Translations under genes and position numbers: made by a program
Source of the DNA: Rhodoferax sp. AJA081-3
Lineage (GTDB): Bacteria; Pseudomonadota; Gammaproteobacteria; Burkholderiales; Burkholderiaceae_C
Assembly: GCF_017798165.1 (NCBI RefSeq)
Contig: NZ_CP059068.1
Location: forward strand, 1,550,001-1,614,000
Length of the DNA stretch: 64,000 bases
Reading direction: 5' to 3'
The notes under the pieces: model-generated
The model's database searches: none
Seen by the model: the letters and a program-made list of their open reading frames with translations, nothing else
Told to the model about the DNA's origin: nothing
Part shown: in pieces, positions 7,940 through 15,795 of the stretch
Position numbering within the stretch: position 1 is the first letter of the stretch
Layout of the letters: every line of letters starts with the position of its first letter

Positions 7940-9007
7940 ATGTTCAACACTCGACTCCACCGAGCTCGTAAGGCTGCAGGGCTTTCCCTGCGGGATCTTG
8001 GTGAGCGTGTGGGGGTGTCTCATGCCTCTATAAAAAAGTACGAAGACGGTGATGCAATGCCGTCGTCAGACATCCTGCTTCATTTAGCACGGGCCCTGCA
8101 GGTGCGCACGGAATACTTTTTCCGCCCAGCCCCCGTCGTGTTGGAGGGCATTGAATACCGCAAGCGCAGCTCCCTCCCCAAAAAGCGGTTGGATGCGATT
8201 ACCCATGAAGTCCTTGATCAAATTGAACGCCGTATCGAACTAGAGAACCTGTTTCCACAGTCTCCAGTAAAGTCATTTGCACCTGTTGAAGAGGTCAATG
8301 ACCAAATCACGTCGATGGATCAGATCGAGGATGTTGCCGATCGGGTCCGCAGCGCATGGAACCTCGGTTTTGATCCTATCCCGGATTTGATCGACGTTCT
8401 CGAGACAAACGGTATCCGTGTCTTCATGATTGAGGCCGACACCGAAAATAAATTCGACGGCCTTGCGGCTCGTGTAAGTGGCATGCCGATTGTGGTCGTG
8501 GGTCGACACTGGCCCGGCGATCGTCAACGCTTTACCTTGGCCCATGAACTTGGACACCTGATGCTGGAAGGACGTCTTTCTCAGGATCTAGATGAGGAAA
8601 AAGCATGCAACCGTTTCGCAGGTGCTTTCCTGTTCCCACGCGAATCGGTGCGCCAAGAGCTTGGTGATCACCGCAATGCGATTGAACTCAAGGAACTTGG
8701 ACTGATTAAAGAAGAGTTTGGTTTGTCCATGACTGGAATTCTTCATCGCGCCCACGATCTCGACATCATTTCCCCTGCCTATCGGGAAGGTCAGGTTAAG
8801 TTGTTTCGCTTCAAAGGTTGGTACTGGAAGGAACCGGGTCAGCCCTATCCCGCAGAAAAGGCACACATATTCGAGCAACTGGTGTTCCACGCCTTGGCTG
8901 AAGATTACATCGGCGAATCAAAAGCTGCAGAGCTGATGAATATGCCATTGCAACAGTTCCGGCGCGTCCGCTCCATGGAGGGCGGCGATGCTGCTCCTAA
9001 TAAGTGA
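7940..9007 (+). CDS. XRE-family HTH regulator fused to ImmA/IrrE metallopeptidase domain
   Basis: A 355-residue two-domain protein. Residues 1-60 form a Cro/C1 helix-turn-helix (LHRARKAAGLSLRDLGERVGV). A COG2856-type zinc peptidase domain follows, with FTLAHELGHLML giving the HExxH motif near residue 202 and a downstream EEKACNRFAGAFLFP helix. The frame opens earlier, but the ATG at 7940 follows the inverted-repeat operator and starts at the usual HTH position. Such proteins are the antitoxin or regulatory part of toxin-antitoxin pairs, and the next gene is a PIN-domain protein overlapping by 20 bases. The peptidase may cleave a repressor or itself under stress; this is inferred from ImmA relatives. 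Confidence 0.9.
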   Translation: MFNTRLHRARKAAGLSLRDLGERVGVSHASIKKYEDGDAMPSSDILLHLARALQVRTEYFFRPAPVVLEGIEYRKRSSLPKKRLDAITHEVLDQIERRIELENLFPQSPVKSFAPVEEVNDQITSMDQIEDVADRVRSAWNLGFDPIPDLIDVLETNGIRVFMIEADTENKFDGLAARVSGMPIVVVGRHWPGDRQRFTLAHELGHLMLEGRLSQDLDEEKACNRFAGAFLFPRESVRQELGDHRNAIELKELGLIKEEFGLSMTGILHRAHDLDIISPAYREGQVKLFRFKGWYWKEPGQPYPAEKAHIFEQLVFHALAEDYIGESKAAELMNMPLQQFRRVRSMEGGDAAPNK

Positions 9008-9500
9008 TGCCAACATATTGATGGACGTTGAAGTCGGTGACCTTGTGGCGCCGATGTTCAGCTTGGGCTACGAATTTGCCGTGCCCAACGTCCTCTACTA
9101 TGAAGAACTGGAGGATCAGCATGCACATCTGCTGGACATGGGACTGCAGGTCCGCACTTTGACAGCCAAGGGGGTCGGACGCGTCCAGTCACTGAGTCAG
9201 ACCTACGCTAGACCCGGTCGCAATGACTTATTCGCTCTGGCATTGGCCGAAGCGGAACAATGCCCCCTTTTAACCGGCGATGCGGCTCTTAGATCCGCGG
9301 CCGAATCAGAAAATGTCGTGGTCATGGGAACGGTCTGGCTAGTTTCAGAAATGGTGCGTCAGCAGCGCATCACGGTTGCCGTCGCAAGGGCTGCGCTTCA
9401 CAGGATGCGTGTCAACGGTCGCAGACTTCCGTGGGATGTTGCTGAGAAGGCACTGAATGAACTTGAAACTCCACAACCGAAAACCGGGGGGGCTGATTGA
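8988..9500 (+). CDS. PIN-domain protein, putative toxin
   Basis: A 170-residue protein with PIN-like RNase features: LISDANILMD at the N-terminus gives the first acidic residue (D7), DLFALALAE the second cluster and LLTGDAALRS the third. PIN toxins cleave RNA using Mg2+. The gene starts inside the end of the XRE/ImmA gene after a GGAGGG Shine-Dalgarno sequence, so the two are translationally coupled, with the antitoxin first as usual. The C-terminal third (RITVAVARAALHRMRVNG) is helical and may bind the partner. Toxicity is inferred from family and context. Confidence 0.82.
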   Translation: MLLLISDANILMDVEVGDLVAPMFSLGYEFAVPNVLYYEELEDQHAHLLDMGLQVRTLTAKGVGRVQSLSQTYARPGRNDLFALALAEAEQCPLLTGDAALRSAAESENVVVMGTVWLVSEMVRQQRITVAVARAALHRMRVNGRRLPWDVAEKALNELETPQPKTGGAD

Positions 9501-9521
9501 CTAGTTGAGTTTGAAAAGAAA

Positions 9522-9556
9522 AAGGCCCTGAAGTGCTAACTACACATCAGGACCTT
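9522..9556 (-). terminator. Hairpin after the PIN gene
   Basis: AAGGCCCTGA (9522-9531) pairs with TCAGGACCTT (9547-9556) with one mismatch. On the minus strand it is followed by TTTTTCTTTTC. It shares the AAGAAAAAGGCC foot with the hairpin at 7504, so the toxin-antitoxin pair sits between two related hairpins. Confidence 0.5.
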
Positions 9557-9677
9557 CGGTGAGGTGAATAAGGGTCTACCAAACCACCACATACCAGTCT
9601 TGGGGAAGACGAGTGAGTTTACAGCTCCTTGGTGTGCGGCGCAACAAAAACCCTTCAACTTTATGAGGAGGAACTTC

Positions 9678-9800
9678 ATGTTCTATCTCCGATTGAAGAG
9701 TGTCGCTGTCCGCGCATACACCCGCTTTCGCCTTGGGCGAGTGGAGTCTGTGTGCAAGCATTGGCGCTCCCATCCCGGACAGCTACAGCTGTTCACATGA
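9678..9800 (+). CDS. Small basic protein of 40 residues
   Basis: The ATG at 9678 is preceded by GAGGAGGAAC at good spacing, a strong ribosome binding site. The product begins MFYLRLKSVAVRAYTRFRLG and continues through an ESVCKHWRSHPGQ segment. Short proteins with a YTRFR(F/L)G and HWRSxP pattern are remembered from mobile elements of Burkholderiales. Function is unknown; the charge suggests nucleic-acid binding. The strong ribosome site is the best evidence that it is real. Confidence 0.6.
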   Translation: MFYLRLKSVAVRAYTRFRLGRVESVCKHWRSHPGQLQLFT

Positions 9801-9921
9801 CGCGGTTCAAAACCGGGACGTAGCGCCCGGCCGTGAGGCCGGTGTCCAACACCGATGGTAGTTGGAATTGAAGCCCGGGCAATAGCCCGGGGATTCCTCA
9901 AACTTTCACATGGAGCCAATC
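9801..9921 (+). ncRNA. Structured spacer, possible leader or small RNA
   Basis: This 120-base spacer folds readily: CGGCC-GGCCG around 9829-9840, an inverted pair of CCAAC/GTTGG near 9845-9865, and CCCGGG-CCCGGG around 9872-9892. It ends just before the small SANT-like gene. It could be a 5' leader controlling that gene or an independent RNA. No known riboswitch was recognised. Confidence 0.35.
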
Positions 9922-10125
9922 ATGGCCAAAACTCCTGCCAATCATGGCAAAAGCTGGACACCCAGCCAAAATCAGCAACTGAAACAGCTTGCTCAGGGAA
10001 ATACACCAACCCGCGTTATGGGCTTGAAACTCGGACGCACGCCCGAAGCAGTTCAAAGTCATGCACAAGAACTCGGTGTTTCACTGAAGCCGACAAATCA
10101 GTCGCCTTACGGAACTTCAAAGTAG
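9922..10125 (+). CDS. Small Myb/SANT-like helical protein
   Basis: A 67-residue protein with the pattern GKSWTPSQNQQLKQLAQG then RVMGLKLGRTPEAVQ and ending LKPTNQSPYG. This is a widespread small proteobacterial family whose core looks like a Myb/SANT or homeodomain-like helical bundle, suggesting DNA binding. The ATG at 9922 (MAKTPANHG) fits the family start better than the upstream ATG at 9910. It is followed by hairpins and a terminator, so it is probably its own transcription unit. Confidence 0.75.
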   Translation: MAKTPANHGKSWTPSQNQQLKQLAQGNTPTRVMGLKLGRTPEAVQSHAQELGVSLKPTNQSPYGTSK

Positions 10126-10130
10126 GAATC

Positions 10131-10225
10131 TGCCTATGTCCACATAGGCATAAACCTCCTCCGCTTTTACTACTTGAGCGGAGCCCCGCAAGGGTTCAGC
10201 CCGGCCTAAATCCGCTGGGCTTTTT
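10131..10225 (+). terminator. Two hairpins and a Rho-independent terminator
   Basis: TGCCTATGT and ACATAGGCA (10131-10150) form a tight hairpin, CTCCGCT and AGCGGAG (10159-10183) a second. AGCCC (10198-10202) and GGGCT (10217-10221) followed by TTTTT form an intrinsic terminator for the small SANT-like gene. Confidence 0.75.
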
Positions 10226-10356
10226 ATTGCATTCAATACTTGCTGGCATCCGATTCAATTGGCCTCTCAAGCGAGAGTCGACTCAATCACGATGCGACAG
10301 ACCGCTGCGCCTTTCACAGCCCAGTTCACATACGTATTTTTGTATGGAGAACTCGA

Positions 10357-10818
10357 ATGGAACCCAAAATCTGCCCCTGCTGCGGCGAAGTCTTTCAACC
10401 CCGCCCACAGGTCCAAAACCAAACCTATTGCTCATCCCCAGCCTGCCAACGGGAACGACGCCAAGCCTGGCAACGCAAAAAGCTGCAGGACGACCGCTTC
10501 TACCGCGAAAACCGGCAGGACGCGCAGCGCGCCTGGCGAGAACGCAACCCGGACTACTCAAGCAACTACAGAGCCAAGAACCAGCAATACGCGGATCGAA
10601 ACCGCGATCAGCAACGCGCCAAGCCCAATGGCGTCCAGAGATTTGAACTCTCGAAGACGGACATGTCAATTTTGATGAGCGGCATTCCCGCTGGGATCTA
10701 CCGAATCCGGCCTGTTCCACTGAGCCAATCTGCAAAGATGGACGCGTGGATTGTGGAGATTTCTCCAGTGTGCGGCGACTGCCCCTGCAAAACAGACGCT
10801 TGCAAAGATAGGACGTGA
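10357..10818 (+). CDS. Cys-rich zinc-finger-like protein of mobile elements
   Basis: A 153-residue protein with a zinc-ribbon-like start (PKICPCCGEVFQPRP, then CSSPACQRERR) and an Arg/Tyr/Asn-rich middle (FYRENRQDAQRAWRERNPDY). A second Cys cluster is at the C-terminus (CGDCPCKTDACK). The ATG at 10357 follows TGGAGA and precedes the cysteine motif. Proteins of this type recur immediately upstream of serine recombinases in proteobacterial integrative elements, as here. It probably binds DNA, perhaps as an accessory or regulator of the recombinase. Confidence 0.7.
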   Translation: MEPKICPCCGEVFQPRPQVQNQTYCSSPACQRERRQAWQRKKLQDDRFYRENRQDAQRAWRERNPDYSSNYRAKNQQYADRNRDQQRAKPNGVQRFELSKTDMSILMSGIPAGIYRIRPVPLSQSAKMDAWIVEISPVCGDCPCKTDACKDRT

Positions 10819-10825
10819 TAGCCAA

Positions 10826-12445
10826 ATGACCGACCAGCCATTAACGTCCTCACCAAATGAACTCCACACGATCAGCGCCATGTCCACAGAAGAATCAAAA
10901 GACGAAGGGTTGGACTCGCCCGCCCAATTCCGGGCGGCAGAGTACGTTCGGATGTCGACCGAACATCAGCAGTACTCCACCGAGAACCAAGCCGACAAGA
11001 TCCGCGAATATGCCGCGCACCGTGGCATAAAAATCGTTAAAACCTACGCCGACTCAGGCAAGAGTGGCCTGAACATCGGGGGGCGACTCGCGCTGCAGCA
11101 ATTGATCAAGGATGTTGAATCAGGAGCAGCAGACTTTCAGATCATCCTGGTCTATGACGTCAGCCGCTGGGGGCGCTTCCAGGATGCCGACGAATCAGCC
11201 TATTACGAGTACATCTGCAAGCGCAAGAACATCCAGGTTGCCTACGTTGCTGAGCAGTTCGAAAACGACGGCTCGCCGGTGGCCACCATCGTAAAGGGCG
11301 TCAAACGCGCAATGGCCGGTGAATACAGCCGGGAACTGTCGGCCAAGGTGTTCGCTGGTCAATGTCGACTGATCGAATTGGGCTATCGCCAAGGTGGCCC
11401 GGCCGGATACGGACTGCGTCGCACGCTCCTAGACCAGACAGGATCCGTCAAATCGGAACTTGCTCGCGGTGAGCACAAAAGCCTGCAGACAGACCGGGTG
11501 ATCTTGATGCCCGGGCCGGATGACGAAGTGGAAGTTGTGCTCCAGATCTACCGATGGTTCACGGATGGCGCTTTGACTGAGTCAGAAATCGCGTTTCGTC
11601 TCAATCAGCAAGGCGTCCACACAGACCTAGGTCGTTGCTGGACCCGTGCCACTGTCCGTGAGGTACTGAGCAACGAAAAGTACATTGGCAACAACATCTA
11701 CAACCGTCGGTCGTTCAAGCTGAAAAAGCTCCGGGTGGAAAACACCCCGGACATGTGGATCAAAAAAGAAGGTGCGTTTAAGGCCATAGTGCCGCCGGAA
11801 ATGTTCTATGTGGCCCAAGGCATCATTCGGGCACGGTCGTACCGATTCTCCAACGTCGAACTGATTGAGCGACTGCGTTCGCTGTACCACGACCGTGGCT
11901 TTTTGTCCGGGCTGATCATCGATGAGACCGAAGGGATGCCTTCTACATCGGCGTACATCCACAGATTTGGCAGCCTGATTCGAGCCTATCAGGAAGTCGG
12001 GTTCACGCCCGACCGGGACTACCGGTATCTGGAAGCCAACCAGTTTCTGCGGCGACTCCACCCACAAATCGTTGCACAGACAGAGAAATCAATCGGTGAT
12101 CTGGGCGGCACTATTCAGCGCGACCCGGCAACCGATCTGCTCTTGGTCAATCGGGAATTCACAGTGTCACTGGTACTGGCGCGCTGCCAAACCCATGACA
12201 GCGGGCGCAATCGATGGAAAGTTCGGTTCGACACCAGTTTGGCCCCAGACATCACTGTGGCGGTGCGCCTTAACCATACCAATGACGCTCCGCTGGATTA
12301 CTACCTCCTGCCGCGTTTGGATTTTGGGCTCCCCCGCATCAGTCTTGCTGATCGCAACGCTATCGAAATTGAGAGCTACCGCTTTGACACCCTGGACTAT
12401 TTCTACGGCATGGCTCAGCGTACCCGCATACGGAGAGCGTCATGA
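10826..12445 (+). CDS. Large serine recombinase
   Basis: A 539-residue site-specific recombinase. The N-terminal resolvase domain carries the catalytic serine in EYVRMSTEHQ (S44) and the LVYDVSRWGRF segment with conserved Arg residues. The Recombinase domain follows (QGGPAGYGLRR, then YRWFTDGALTESEIAFRLN and NEKYIGNNIYNRRSFK). The usual Cys4 zinc ribbon is not evident, and the last 150 residues are a different, Arg-rich C-terminal part. The start at 10826 sits 8 bases after the upstream gene; a later ATG at 10880 is possible. It overlaps the first parB gene as ATGA. It likely mobilises the surrounding element. Confidence 0.9.
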   Translation: MTDQPLTSSPNELHTISAMSTEESKDEGLDSPAQFRAAEYVRMSTEHQQYSTENQADKIREYAAHRGIKIVKTYADSGKSGLNIGGRLALQQLIKDVESGAADFQIILVYDVSRWGRFQDADESAYYEYICKRKNIQVAYVAEQFENDGSPVATIVKGVKRAMAGEYSRELSAKVFAGQCRLIELGYRQGGPAGYGLRRTLLDQTGSVKSELARGEHKSLQTDRVILMPGPDDEVEVVLQIYRWFTDGALTESEIAFRLNQQGVHTDLGRCWTRATVREVLSNEKYIGNNIYNRRSFKLKKLRVENTPDMWIKKEGAFKAIVPPEMFYVAQGIIRARSYRFSNVELIERLRSLYHDRGFLSGLIIDETEGMPSTSAYIHRFGSLIRAYQEVGFTPDRDYRYLEANQFLRRLHPQIVAQTEKSIGDLGGTIQRDPATDLLLVNREFTVSLVLARCQTHDSGRNRWKVRFDTSLAPDITVAVRLNHTNDAPLDYYLLPRLDFGLPRISLADRNAIEIESYRFDTLDYFYGMAQRTRIRRAS

Positions 12446-13338
12446 CCAGAAAGCAGCCACTGGGCGATTTGCGCATGATCCCAATCGATCGAATCGAGGT
12501 GCTCAACCCTCGTGACCGGAACAAGGCGGTTTTCGATCAGATTGTTGAAAACATCAAATCGGTGGGGCTCAAGAAGCCGATCACCGTGACACCTCGCCCG
12601 ACTGACGACGGCGGAGAAAAGTATCTGCTCGTCTGTGGCGAGGGACGGCTCAAGGCCTTCATGGCTTTGGGCGAAACCACTATCGCTGCCCTGGTGGTCG
12701 ATGTCAGCGAGGAAGATGCATTCATCATGAGCATGGTGGAGAACATCGCCCGCCGCAAATCCAGCCCACTAGAACTACTGGCAGGCATCCAGCAACTGGT
12801 GGCCAAGGGTTATGACAAGAAGACCATTGCCAAGAAGACTGGCCTGAGCGTCGAGTACGTTCAAGGAATCATGTTACTCATAAAAAATGGCGAGGAACGT
12901 CTGATGGTGGCCGTTGAAAGTGGCCGCATACCGTTAAATGCCGCGCTGGCAATTGTTGGCGCTGGAAACAGCAATGAGGCGGTGCAAGCGGCACTTCAGG
13001 AAGCGTACGAATCTGGCCAGCTGCGCGGAAAACAACTGCTTCAGGCCCGCCGTGTGATCGAGAAGCGTCAGACCTTTGGTAGGACTCTGGGCCGGGGTAC
13101 GCCACGTGTGGCGGTCGACATCACCGCCTCAAGCCTGGTCCGGACTTATCAGAAAGAAGTCGAGAGGCAAAAGCTGATGGTGAAAAAGGCAGGCGCAGCA
13201 CAGCAACGCCTTCTTTTTGTGATCGGCGCACTGGGGCAACTCCTGGTCAATGAAAACTTTACCAACCTGCTCCGGGCGGAAGGCCTGGACACGTTGCCAA
13301 CCTACCTGGCCGAGCGTGTTTGGCCTAAAGGAGCCTGA
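12442..13338 (+). CDS. ParB/RepB-like protein 1
   Basis: A 298-residue ParB-superfamily protein. A ParB N-terminal domain (about 10-110) shows the R(I/V)xxLNPRD opening, CGEGRLKAFMALG and the VENIARRKSSPLELLAGI signature. An HTH (about 125-150, YDKKTIAKKTGLSVEYVQGI) and a RepB-like C-terminal helical region follow. In plasmids these bind centromere-like sites. No ParA ATPase is seen nearby, so classic partitioning is unlikely without a host ParA. It overlaps the recombinase stop by 4 bases, indicating co-translation. Confidence 0.87.
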   Translation: MTRKQPLGDLRMIPIDRIEVLNPRDRNKAVFDQIVENIKSVGLKKPITVTPRPTDDGGEKYLLVCGEGRLKAFMALGETTIAALVVDVSEEDAFIMSMVENIARRKSSPLELLAGIQQLVAKGYDKKTIAKKTGLSVEYVQGIMLLIKNGEERLMVAVESGRIPLNAALAIVGAGNSNEAVQAALQEAYESGQLRGKQLLQARRVIEKRQTFGRTLGRGTPRVAVDITASSLVRTYQKEVERQKLMVKKAGAAQQRLLFVIGALGQLLVNENFTNLLRAEGLDTLPTYLAERVWPKGA

Positions 13339-13339
13339 C

Positions 13340-14221
13340 ATGGCCCAGCTATCGCTCGCGTTTTTGCCCAATCCACTTTCCATTCCCTTGGACTTGATTC
13401 TTCCGTCACGCAAGGCGCAGGCCGTCATATTGACCACCAGAAAGTTCCTGCAAATTCAAGCCTCCATAAAAGCAGTCGGTTTGATCGAACCGCTGACGGT
13501 CGGGCCTGCGGATAAAAAAACAGGTCACCGAGTACTGATCGATGGTCATCTACGCCTCCTTGCGCTCAGAACGCTGGAGCGCGCTGAAGCACCATGCCTG
13601 GAATCCACGGATGACGAAAGCTACACCTACAACACGCGCATCAACCGTCTGTCATCCATTCAAGAACACGTGATGCTATGCAGGGCTGTGGAAAAAGGGG
13701 TTACAGCACAACGTCTGGCCGATGCGCTGGACCTTGACGTTTCCACCATCACCCGGAAACTCAATTTGCTGGACGGTATCTGCCCCGAAGCAGCCGCACT
13801 ACTGAAAGATCAGCAATTTGCATCGGACCTGGGCACAATTTTGAAAAAAATGAAGCCGATGCGTCAGGTCGAGTGCGTCGAGTTGATGGTGGACGCCAAC
13901 TGTGTCACCCTGGCCTATGCCAATGCGCTGTTTACTGCAACGCCAGCCTCGCAGTTGGTCGACCCAGGCAAACCTAAAAAGGTCGCTGGCGTGAGTCCCG
14001 CGCAAATGGCCAACATGGAACGTGAGATGGGAAGCCTGCAGGAGCAGTACAAACTCGTGGAGCAAAACTTTAGCCAGGACGTACTCAACTTGTTTCTCGC
14101 CAGCAAATACCTGTCCAAATTGCTGGAAAACGTTGAGGTCAACCGCTACCTGCAAATGCACCACCCGGAGATTCTGACGGAACTTAAGGCCATCGTGGAA
14201 TCCGAGACACTTGATGCGTAG
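13340..14221 (+). CDS. ParB/RepB-like protein 2
   Basis: A 293-residue second ParB-like protein in tandem, beginning at 13340 directly after the first. It keeps SIKAVGLIEPLTV, VLIDGHLRLLALR and an HTH (RLADALDLDVSTITRKLNL), but the core box is DGHLRLLA rather than the first protein's CGEGRLKA, and a C-terminal coiled region (EREMGSLQEQYKLVEQNF) follows. The pair are diverged relatives and may act as a heteromeric complex on the element's DNA. Confidence 0.83.
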   Translation: MAQLSLAFLPNPLSIPLDLILPSRKAQAVILTTRKFLQIQASIKAVGLIEPLTVGPADKKTGHRVLIDGHLRLLALRTLERAEAPCLESTDDESYTYNTRINRLSSIQEHVMLCRAVEKGVTAQRLADALDLDVSTITRKLNLLDGICPEAAALLKDQQFASDLGTILKKMKPMRQVECVELMVDANCVTLAYANALFTATPASQLVDPGKPKKVAGVSPAQMANMEREMGSLQEQYKLVEQNFSQDVLNLFLASKYLSKLLENVEVNRYLQMHHPEILTELKAIVESETLDA

Positions 14222-14225
14222 ATGA

Positions 14226-15626
14226 ATGCCAAGCCGCCAATATTTGCATCCACCGGCCAATCGGGGGCTGAATAGCGACGCAATCGCCCAGCCAGTGGAC
14301 GAGCAGTCCGAAGACGACTCGCCAGACACCCATCGCAACGCACCTCAGCCCGATCCAGTCTGCCTGTACGGTCTGGTTGGTGATGTGGCCCGGGCCGGAA
14401 GTGAAGGCACTGAAGCCAATCCCTATGCAATAGCGGCCAATTTCATGGCGTACTTGTCTTGCGCCATTGGCCGTGGTCCCTACCTGCCAATTGGCAACAC
14501 GTGGCATCACGCTCGTCTTTATATCCTGCACATTGGCAGGTCTGGTCGGGGCCGGAAAGGCGATGCCGTCTCACTTGTCAACCGCCTGGACACAGCGCTG
14601 CGTCAACTGCGGGAAACGGCAGCCCCCCCCATTCACCGAGGTGGTTTGTCAAGCCGTGAAGGTCTGGTATCACTATTTCATGATGGCTACAAAAATGGCA
14701 AGCTGGAAGTTCCGGCGATTCAAGATAAACGGTTGTGGGTTGTCGAATCGGAGTTTGCCAATGTTTTGCATCAGGGACGACGTGAGGGCAACACCCTGTC
14801 GGCAGCCCTGCGCGACTGCTGGGACGGCGTCAGCCTGAAACCCGCAACGAAATCGAACCGCCTTTATGCGAGTCATCCTCACCTGTGTTTGAGCGGAGCC
14901 ATATCGCCTAGCGAACTTTTGTCATTGATGCGCGCGCGTGAATTGACGAACGGCTTCGCCAACAGATTCCTGATGATTTGGGCGGAGCGGGAAAGGATTG
15001 TGCCGTTTCCACAAGCAACTCCGCAGGACGCGGTAGACGCGCTGGCCGCCAGAATTCTCAGCGTTTTGGAATTTGTCCAGGCCGAGCGAGTCAATGAACG
15101 GGATCACTTGCCAGTAACCCTGACAGCACAGGCACAAAGCATTTACTCCCAGCTCTATCGCGGTGAACTAATTGACGATAGCGCTGGCGAACATGTCACC
15201 GCAGTATTGGAGCGTCGTGCGCCGATGTTGCTGCGACTGGCGATGATTTTTGCTCTCTGCGACTTACAAACACGGATTGACGTCCAACACATCCAGGCCG
15301 CCATGGGCTGGATTCGCCATGGTGTCGAGTCAGCAAAATTCGTGTTCCTCAAAGCCACTGACGCGGCGGACACGATTCGAACCAACGCAGCGGTCAAGAA
15401 GATAGTCGAATTTTTGCGCCTCAAGGGGCAATCTACCCGATGGCAAATCACCAGCGAGTGTTTTCAAGGGCATGCCTCGAAAGCCATCATTGACGCAGCT
15501 ATCGAGAGGCTGCTGTTGGCCTCGCCACCTCAAATCACTGTCCAGACCCAACCACGCGCCCGAGGTGCGCGTGGTCCCCAAACCAACATCTACACCTTGT
15601 CCGCTACACGGCAACTTTCGGCATGA
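14226..15626 (+). CDS. DUF3987 family protein
   Basis: A 466-residue protein with DUF3987 features: NPYAIAANFMAYLSCAIGRG, the glycine-rich GRSGRGRKGDAVSL loop where a P-loop-like motif lies, WVVESEFANVL (Walker-B-like acid pair) and HLCLSGAISPSELL, then NGFANRFLMIW. DUF3987 proteins are helicase/primase-associated ATPase-like proteins of plasmids and islands. It follows parB2 by 4 bases and ends the module. A winged-helix-like C-terminus (RWQITSECFQGHASKAI) may bind DNA. Confidence 0.8.
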   Translation: MPSRQYLHPPANRGLNSDAIAQPVDEQSEDDSPDTHRNAPQPDPVCLYGLVGDVARAGSEGTEANPYAIAANFMAYLSCAIGRGPYLPIGNTWHHARLYILHIGRSGRGRKGDAVSLVNRLDTALRQLRETAAPPIHRGGLSSREGLVSLFHDGYKNGKLEVPAIQDKRLWVVESEFANVLHQGRREGNTLSAALRDCWDGVSLKPATKSNRLYASHPHLCLSGAISPSELLSLMRARELTNGFANRFLMIWAERERIVPFPQATPQDAVDALAARILSVLEFVQAERVNERDHLPVTLTAQAQSIYSQLYRGELIDDSAGEHVTAVLERRAPMLLRLAMIFALCDLQTRIDVQHIQAAMGWIRHGVESAKFVFLKATDAADTIRTNAAVKKIVEFLRLKGQSTRWQITSECFQGHASKAIIDAAIERLLLASPPQITVQTQPRARGARGPQTNIYTLSATRQLSA

Positions 15627-15795
15627 GAAATTTATTGCAACCGCGTGTTCACTGCTGAAACGCTTCGCGCACTTCGTATTTGGTGCGAAGAGTTATTCGG
15701 CTGCAAGCTGTTGAATTGCAAAGACAAAAAACTCTTCGCACACTTCGCATGAAAATGCGAATAGACGCAAATTTCTGGCGCTAATGAATCCCAAA
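15627..15795 (+). terminator. Inverted repeats between convergent genes
   Basis: GTGCGAAGAGTT (15683-15694) and AACTCTTCGCAC (15730-15741) are perfect inverted arms, and TTCGCAT-gaaa-ATGCGAA forms a second hairpin just after. The interval separates the convergent DUF3987 and jetD genes and could act as a bidirectional terminator. Several CACTTCG boxes are also present. Confidence 0.5.

Noticed and set aside
12442..14221. Plasmid partition and replication locus
   Set aside because: Two ParB-like genes are present, but no ParA ATPase, replication initiator or iteron array is seen, and the serine recombinase implies integration.
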